Shown one piece after another: positions 59,809 to 64,000 of a stretch of DNA of 64,000 bases. Position 1 is the first letter of the stretch. Each line of letters opens with the position of its first letter. The stretch lies in assembly GCA_943368345.1 (NCBI GenBank), contig CALRKY020000005.1:1-64000 (forward strand). Reading direction: 5' to 3'. The translations under genes and the position numbers were made by a program. Under the pieces are notes generated by a model. That model did not search any database, had not been told where the DNA came from, and was given only the letters and a program-made list of their open reading frames with translations. Source of the stretch: JADCGM01 sp943368345. Its GTDB lineage: Bacteria > Pseudomonadota > Alphaproteobacteria > Sphingomonadales > Sphingomonadaceae.

Positions 59809-60036
59809 ATGCCGATATCACTCCGTCTCCCCGCGCACGTGGAAGATCGCCTTTCAGCGCTTTCGACTCTGACAGGGCGTTCGAAGACTTTTTACGCCAT
59901 TGAAGCCATTGTCGAACATATTGATGATTTGGAAGATGCGCATTTGTCATCCGAAATTCGCGCTCGTGTTCGGGCAGGCACTGAAGCCCGCATTCCCTTG
60001 AGCGCCTTGCTGGACGAATATGGTTTGGCGGGTTGA
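59809..60036 (+). CDS. ribbon-helix-helix antitoxin (RelB-like)
   Basis: A 75 aa protein: MPISLRLPAHVEDRLSALST, then LTGRSKTFYAIEAIVEHIDD, giving a ribbon-helix-helix DNA-binding fold, and a C-terminal acidic helix (DAHLSSEIRARVRAG) that should bind the toxin. The ATG at 59809 is chosen because the fold begins there; a longer frame from 59608 includes an unrelated front part. It overlaps the toxin by 17 bases, antitoxin first. Confidence 0.85.
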   Translation: MPISLRLPAHVEDRLSALSTLTGRSKTFYAIEAIVEHIDDLEDAHLSSEIRARVRAGTEARIPLSALLDEYGLAG

Positions 60037-60292
60037 ACTCACCGACAGCGCCGCGAAGCAACTCCGCAAGCTCGATGCCCAGACCGCCAAGCGCATCCTG
60101 GTGTTTTTGCGCGATCGTCTTTCCGCGCTCGATGACCCGCGCAGTATCGGCGAGGCGCTCCGCGGCAAGGAACTTGGTGATTTCTGGAAATATCGCGTCG
60201 GGGATTGGCGGATCATCGCCGACCTCGAAGATGGCGTTATGATGATCACGGTGATCCGCATCGGCAACCGCCGCGACGTCTACCGGCGATGA
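60020..60292 (+). CDS. RelE/ParE-family toxin
   Basis: A 90 aa basic protein: VWRVELTDSAAKQLRKLDAQ, then GKELGDFWKYRVGDWRIIAD with the conserved RVGDWRI, and MMITVIRIGNRRDVYRR. The pattern fits RelE-type ribosome-dependent endonucleases, though ParE gyrase toxins look similar; RVGDWRI and the Arg-rich tail favour RelE. It overlaps the antitoxin stop. A hairpin follows. Confidence 0.87.
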   Translation: MVWRVELTDSAAKQLRKLDAQTAKRILVFLRDRLSALDDPRSIGEALRGKELGDFWKYRVGDWRIIADLEDGVMMITVIRIGNRRDVYRR

Positions 60293-60300
60293 TCCACAAA

Positions 60301-60333
60301 ACACATCGGTAAGCCTGCTTACCCGGGATGTGT
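60301..60333 (+). terminator. hairpin after the RelBE-type module
   Basis: ACACATC (60301-60307) with GATGTGT (60327-60333) forms an outer stem, and GGTAAG (60308-60313) with CTTACC (60318-60323) an inner one around CCTG. No T-run follows, so it may be a terminator of another type or simply an mRNA-stabilising hairpin. Confidence 0.45.
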
Positions 60334-60418
60334 CGGCCCTCCGCCTAAGCAGTGCATTCCAATTGCAGCCAAGCCAACCAACCGCCAGCCTGGCGCGACC
60401 AACGGCAATCCTGCGATC

Positions 60419-60447
60419 TGGACCGCATTTTGCTGCCGTCTTACAAT
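60419..60447 (+). promoter_or_regulatory. candidate promoter of the TonB-dependent receptor
   Basis: TGGACC (60419-60424), 17 bases, TACAAT (60442-60447). Transcription would begin about 18 bases before ATG 60472, with GGGGAG as ribosome site. No Fur box was recognised. Confidence 0.4.
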
Positions 60448-60471
60448 GCAACCCATCGTGGGGAGTGTAAC

Positions 60472-62385
60472 ATGCGGTATTCGTTGCTTGCGTTTTTGGC
60501 ACTTGGGTCTGCCATGCCAGTCCTGGCCCAACGGGTCGATGACAATGCCACCAAGAGTGCCGACGACGCCTTTGGCACCACGGTCGGCAATGAAAGCGTC
60601 GGCCTGTACAATCCCTTCAACGTCCGGGGATTCTCACCGGTCGATGCGGGCAATGTCCGAATCGACGGGCTATATTTTGACCAGCAGGCCAATGTGACCG
60701 ACCGGCTAATTGACGGCAGCACCGTCCGAGTTGGGCTGTCAGCGCAGGGCTATCCCTTTCCGGCCCCAACCGGCATTGGCGACTACAGCATCCGCCGCGC
60801 CGGGGACGACAATATCCTGAGCCTTGCCGCCGCCTATGGCCCCTTCGGCGGTTGGGAGGCCGAGAGTGATGCCAAGGTGTCACTGATTGACGGCGTTCTC
60901 GGGATCGCCGGCGGTGCCGGGATCTACCGGAACCATGAGGTATTTGGAGGCACCCCGCATTACGAATCCTTCGCCGTGCTCCCCCGTTGGCGACCGGTCA
61001 AAGGGGTCGAGATTCTGCCCTTCTGGAGCCAGATCAATTTCTCCGAAGAAGAGGCGCAACCGATCATCTTTTCGAGTGGGGCGTTTTTGCCGAAAAAGAT
61101 CAAGCGCCGCCGCTTCTACGGCCAGCCCTGGGCCGACAACAGCGGCCACAATAACAATTATGGTGTTCTGGCCAGTGCCGATCTTGGCGGATGGATTTTG
61201 CGCGGCGGCCTGTTCCGTTCCGCCGTCACGTCGGACACCGGCTTTGCCGACCTGTTCCTCGACACCGATCAAAACGGGGTTTCCGCCAACCACCTGATCA
61301 TCGCCGACGCACCGCAGAAATTTGCCTCAACATCGGGCGAGTTGCGGTTGCAACGCGCGATGATCGAGGGGCCGCGCCGTCACACCGTTACGGTTTCTGC
61401 CCGGGGACGGGAACAGAAACGCCGCTTTGGCGGAGCGGACGTCATTTCGCTCGGTGTTGACCAAATCGGAGTGCCTGACTTTGTCGCCAAACCCGCATTC
61501 ACTTTCGGCGCGCAAACCCGCGATACCGTCAAGCAGACGACTGGCGGGGTCAGCTATCAGGGCCAGTGGAAATCGGTCGGTGAGTTGAGTTTTGGTGTCC
61601 AGAAAACCGACTATGAGAAATCGACCCGGACACCGACCGGTCCACTGCCAACATCCACTGGCAAGCCCTGGTTGTTCAATGCCACGGCCGCTGTCTACGC
61701 CACACAGAGTCTGGCCATTTACGCTGGCTATACCCGCGGACTTGAGGAGAGCTCGGCGGCCCCGAACAATGCGACCAACAAAGACGAAGCGCCGCCTGCC
61801 ATCCGCACGCGCCAGATCGACGCCGGTATCCGCTGGGCCATCGACCCGGACTTGAAACTTGTGGTCGGCGCTTTCCAGGTTGAAAAGCCCTATTATAATC
61901 TCAACGCCGCCAGTCTTTTCACCCGGCTGGGCGAAGTCCGGCACCGGGGACTGGAGCTGAGCCTGGCCGGTGAATTGGTCAAGGGGTTGAACGTTGTTGC
62001 CGGGACCATCTTGCTCGATGCCAAGGTCAGCGGCGTTGAGGTCGATGCCGGTCTGATCCGCAACCGTCCGGTCGGAGCCATTTCCCGATTTTCGCTCCTC
62101 AGCCTCGACTACAGCATTGCAGCGGTAAAGGGTCTGTCCATTGATGCTTTCGCGGAGAGTACGGGGGACCGATACGCCAGTGCTACCACCGCATTGGTAG
62201 TTCCACCGCGTGCCGTTCTGGCACTCGGCGCGCGCTATCGCTTCAAGGCTGGTAACACGCCGATGACCGTCCGCGCCCAAGTCGGCAATGTCTTCAACAA
62301 TTACGGCTGGGGTGTCGGCGGCTCGGGTGCTTTCTTCTACAACCTCCCTCGCCGCTTCTCCCTCAACATTGCGGCGGACATTTAA
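60472..62385 (+). CDS. TonB-dependent receptor
   Basis: A 637 aa outer-membrane receptor with signal peptide (MRYSLLAFLALGSAMPVLAQ). The front DDAFGTTVGNESVGLYNPFN then VRGFSPVDAGNVRIDGLYFD is the plug region of a receptor subgroup, and the end RVQVGN-type motif (VRAQVGNVFNNYGWGV) then FFYNLPRRFSLNIAADI is a typical barrel close. No usual TonB box is visible near the N-terminus and the plug seems short. The ligand is unknown; iron-siderophore is the common case. Start ATG 60472; a longer frame from 60352 has no signal. Confidence 0.85.
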   Translation: MRYSLLAFLALGSAMPVLAQRVDDNATKSADDAFGTTVGNESVGLYNPFNVRGFSPVDAGNVRIDGLYFDQQANVTDRLIDGSTVRVGLSAQGYPFPAPTGIGDYSIRRAGDDNILSLAAAYGPFGGWEAESDAKVSLIDGVLGIAGGAGIYRNHEVFGGTPHYESFAVLPRWRPVKGVEILPFWSQINFSEEEAQPIIFSSGAFLPKKIKRRRFYGQPWADNSGHNNNYGVLASADLGGWILRGGLFRSAVTSDTGFADLFLDTDQNGVSANHLIIADAPQKFASTSGELRLQRAMIEGPRRHTVTVSARGREQKRRFGGADVISLGVDQIGVPDFVAKPAFTFGAQTRDTVKQTTGGVSYQGQWKSVGELSFGVQKTDYEKSTRTPTGPLPTSTGKPWLFNATAAVYATQSLAIYAGYTRGLEESSAAPNNATNKDEAPPAIRTRQIDAGIRWAIDPDLKLVVGAFQVEKPYYNLNAASLFTRLGEVRHRGLELSLAGELVKGLNVVAGTILLDAKVSGVEVDAGLIRNRPVGAISRFSLLSLDYSIAAVKGLSIDAFAESTGDRYASATTALVVPPRAVLALGARYRFKAGNTPMTVRAQVGNVFNNYGWGVGGSGAFFYNLPRRFSLNIAADI

Positions 62386-62391
62386 ACGGGG

Positions 62392-63693
62392 TCAGCGCTT
62401 TTCGGCGCTCAACCGGCTCATCAGGATGGCAGCGCGTTTGGCCTGGCGTTTGATGCTGGTCAGGCTGACAGTCTCGCCCGGCGCATGGTCGCCGGTGCTG
62501 GAGGTGCCAAGCCCGACCAATCCGTCAACGTCGCCCGCGACGAAGGAGATATCGCCAGCGCCGCGCCGCAGCGGATCGAGCGCGGCCATTTCGGGAAGGC
62601 CCAAATCGCGGTTGATCACGTTTAGGCGCGACAGCAGCGCCCGGTTGCCATCGGTCGGGGCCATCGCGGGATAGCCGCCGGGTTCAAAGTTCAGACTCGC
62701 GGATGTGCCGGGCGAATGTTCGGCGACAATGGCGGCCATCTTCGCCTTGACCCGCGTGGTTTGCTCCGGCGACAGGGTTCGGAAATCGCCGCGCGCCAGG
62801 GCTATGCCGGGGATGATGTTGGACTTGCCCGCTGCCGTTGCCCGGACCCCATCGGCATCCAGTTTGGCCTCCGCCCCGCCCGCCACGATCCCGACGTTGA
62901 AGGTCAGGTTCGGCTCGGGCAGGTCCTTGCGAAACCCGGCGATGATCCGCGCCAGCTCATTGATCGCCCCGTCGCCATAGGTTGACCCGAAAATCAGCGA
63001 CGAATGACCGGTTTTGCCAGTGACCGTCAGCGTCCAGCTGTTGGAGGACCGCCGGGCGATCGAGCCCATGTCGTTGCCGCCCTCGATCACCAGACCTTCG
63101 AAATCCAGCGCCACATCGGCACGTTTGCCAGCGGCAATCAGGTCGGCGCGAGCCACCTCAATCGGGTCACCAGCATCCTCTTCGTCGCCAGTCAGAACGA
63201 TCTCGATATTGGCGGCTTTCAGGGTTCCGGCGGCTTTCATCGCGCGCAGCGCCGACAGCATCACCACCATCCCGCCCTTGTCGTCCCCGGCCCCCGGGCC
63301 GACTGCATCGTCACCCTTCCGCACAAATGTCTGGAACGGCGAATCCTTTTCAAAAACCGTGTCGAGGTGACCGATCAGCAGCAACCGCTTGTTTCCCGGC
63401 TTGCCGACATGGGTCGCAACAATATGGCCGGACCGTTTGGCCGCTGCCATCGGCACCCAGCGCACCGCGAAGCCCAGCGGTTCAAGCTCGGTGCGCAGCA
63501 TCTGGCCGACCCGCTCAACACCTGCCAGGTTCATCGAGCCGCTGTTCTGATTGACCAGGGTTTCCAGCAACGACACCGACCGTTCATAATCAGCCTCAAC
63601 AGCGACGGTCATTCGCTTTTCAACTGAGGACAGTCCGGCCTGAGCCGGGATAGCGACACAGACGGCGGCGGCAATTGCGAGGGTGCGATACAT
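62392..63693 (-). CDS. M20-family metallopeptidase (carboxypeptidase G2-like)
   Basis: A 433 aa exported zinc peptidase. Signal peptide MYRTLAIAAAVCVAIPAQAG. Metal ligands appear in RLLLIGHLDTVFEKDSPF (His, Asp), GPGAGDDKGGMVVMLSALRA (Asp), and LTGDEEDAGDPIEVARADLI (catalytic Glu and metal Glu). A dimerisation domain with KTGHSSLIFGSTYGDGAINE is between, and the last His is in SSTGDHAPGETV. It would cleave C-terminal glutamate or small peptides in the periplasm. Convergent with the receptor gene. Confidence 0.9.
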   Translation of the reverse strand: MYRTLAIAAAVCVAIPAQAGLSSVEKRMTVAVEADYERSVSLLETLVNQNSGSMNLAGVERVGQMLRTELEPLGFAVRWVPMAAAKRSGHIVATHVGKPGNKRLLLIGHLDTVFEKDSPFQTFVRKGDDAVGPGAGDDKGGMVVMLSALRAMKAAGTLKAANIEIVLTGDEEDAGDPIEVARADLIAAGKRADVALDFEGLVIEGGNDMGSIARRSSNSWTLTVTGKTGHSSLIFGSTYGDGAINELARIIAGFRKDLPEPNLTFNVGIVAGGAEAKLDADGVRATAAGKSNIIPGIALARGDFRTLSPEQTTRVKAKMAAIVAEHSPGTSASLNFEPGGYPAMAPTDGNRALLSRLNVINRDLGLPEMAALDPLRRGAGDISFVAGDVDGLVGLGTSSTGDHAPGETVSLTSIKRQAKRAAILMSRLSAEKR

Positions 63694-63745
63694 AAATTCT
63701 CCAAGTCCACTGGACGTCGATTGCCACAGTCCCTAGCCTGCCGCC

Positions 63746-64000
63746 ATGCCGTATTACGCGATCCATTGCATCGACAAACCCGCCAGCGTCGACCTGCGCA
63801 TGGCCACCCGGCCCGAACATCTGGCCTATATCGGGACGGCGGCGAGCGATATCCTTGTTGCGGGTCCCTTGCTCGACGGGGATGGGCAGCCCATCGGCTC
63901 CCTGCTGATCATCGACTTCCCGGACCGCAAGGCCGCTGTCGCCTTCGCCGCCGGGGATCCCTATGCCCTCGCCGGTCTGTTCGCCAGCGTGGCAGTCACC
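63746..64000 (+). CDS. YciI-family protein, partial
   Basis: The 85 visible codons begin MPYYAIHCIDKPASVDLRMA, then EHLAYIGTAASDILVAGPLL, and SLLIIDFPDRKAAVAFAAGD, running off the window end. This is the ferredoxin-like YciI pattern (the His-Asp pair is in HCIDKP and the Asp in GPLLDG). Small enzymes or binding proteins of unknown substrate. ATG 63746 is divergent from the peptidase gene. The 3' end is missing. Confidence 0.82.
   Translation, partial: MPYYAIHCIDKPASVDLRMATRPEHLAYIGTAASDILVAGPLLDGDGQPIGSLLIIDFPDRKAAVAFAAGDPYALAGLFASVAVT

Overview
The window looks like chromosome from an alphaproteobacterium of the Sphingomonadales. It is GC-rich and densely coded. It contains a dnaN/recF/gyrB block, lysC next to ptsP and divergent from ubiG, a serC-serA-hisZ-purA run, a fused CysNC, a TonB-dependent receptor, and several proteins of kinds common in sphingomonads. 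Most genes sit in tight runs with ATGA or GTGA stop/start overlaps. I saw no tRNA, rRNA, CRISPR array, prophage or intact transposase.

Layout. 1-172: the tail of a degraded IS630-type transposase. 173-5553 (minus): gyrB, recF and dnaN, with a type II toxin-antitoxin pair (AbrB/PrlF-like antitoxin, PemK/MazF-like toxin) wedged between dnaN and recF and overlapping recF. 5637-7683 (minus): a DsbA-like isomerase and a two-subunit 3-oxoacid CoA-transferase. 7730-10964 (plus): histidine phosphatase, rlmN, cfa. 11070-12412 (minus): a less GC-rich patch with a cysteine-rich lipoprotein, a DUF1801 protein and a small TonB_C protein. 12524-14169 (plus): argG and an NTF2-like protein. 14166-19645 (minus): lysC, a nitronate-monooxygenase-like gene, ptsP, and a RodZ-like protein. 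19718-27603 (plus): ubiG, VOC protein, hydrolase, then serC (with a candidate serC-type leader RNA), serA, hisZ and purA. 27640-32179 (minus): one tight run dnaJ-like, yihY-like, fabI, GNAT, aroC, TM2 protein. 32280-36327: a helix-turn-helix citrate synthase homologue with enoyl-CoA hydratase and thioesterase genes, divergent from a second citrate synthase. 36504-41972: alkylsulfatase, VOC protein, retropepsin-like protein, class A PBP. 41973-43270: a scarred stretch with IS3-like remnants around a DUF2867 gene. 43271-48845 (plus): cysD, cysNC, glnE. 48846-49607: gene-poor, with two large inverted-repeat elements. 49604-55761: lipoprotein subtilase autotransporter, HAD phosphatase, dapD, SWIB protein, recQ. 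55808-64000: two tandem esterase-like paralogues, a secreted protein, GNAT, rpmB, a RelBE-type toxin-antitoxin pair, a TonB-dependent receptor, an M20 peptidase and the start of a YciI protein.

Most of the window is housekeeping: replication and repair (dnaN, recF, gyrB, recQ), amino acid synthesis (argG, lysC, dapD, serA, serC, hisZ, aroC), purine synthesis (purA), sulfate assimilation (cysD, cysNC), nitrogen signalling (glnE, ptsP), lipid and acyl-CoA metabolism (fabI, cfa, scoAB, tesB, the citrate synthase pair) and envelope functions. The unusual parts are the toxin-antitoxin module coupled to recF-gyrB, the regulator-like citrate synthase pair with a repeat-rich intergenic region, the inverted-repeat element that supplies the stop codon of the autotransporter, and the mini-IS scars around DUF2867. 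No wholly new system is proven; the recF-coupled toxin-antitoxin module and the citrate synthase locus are the strongest leads.
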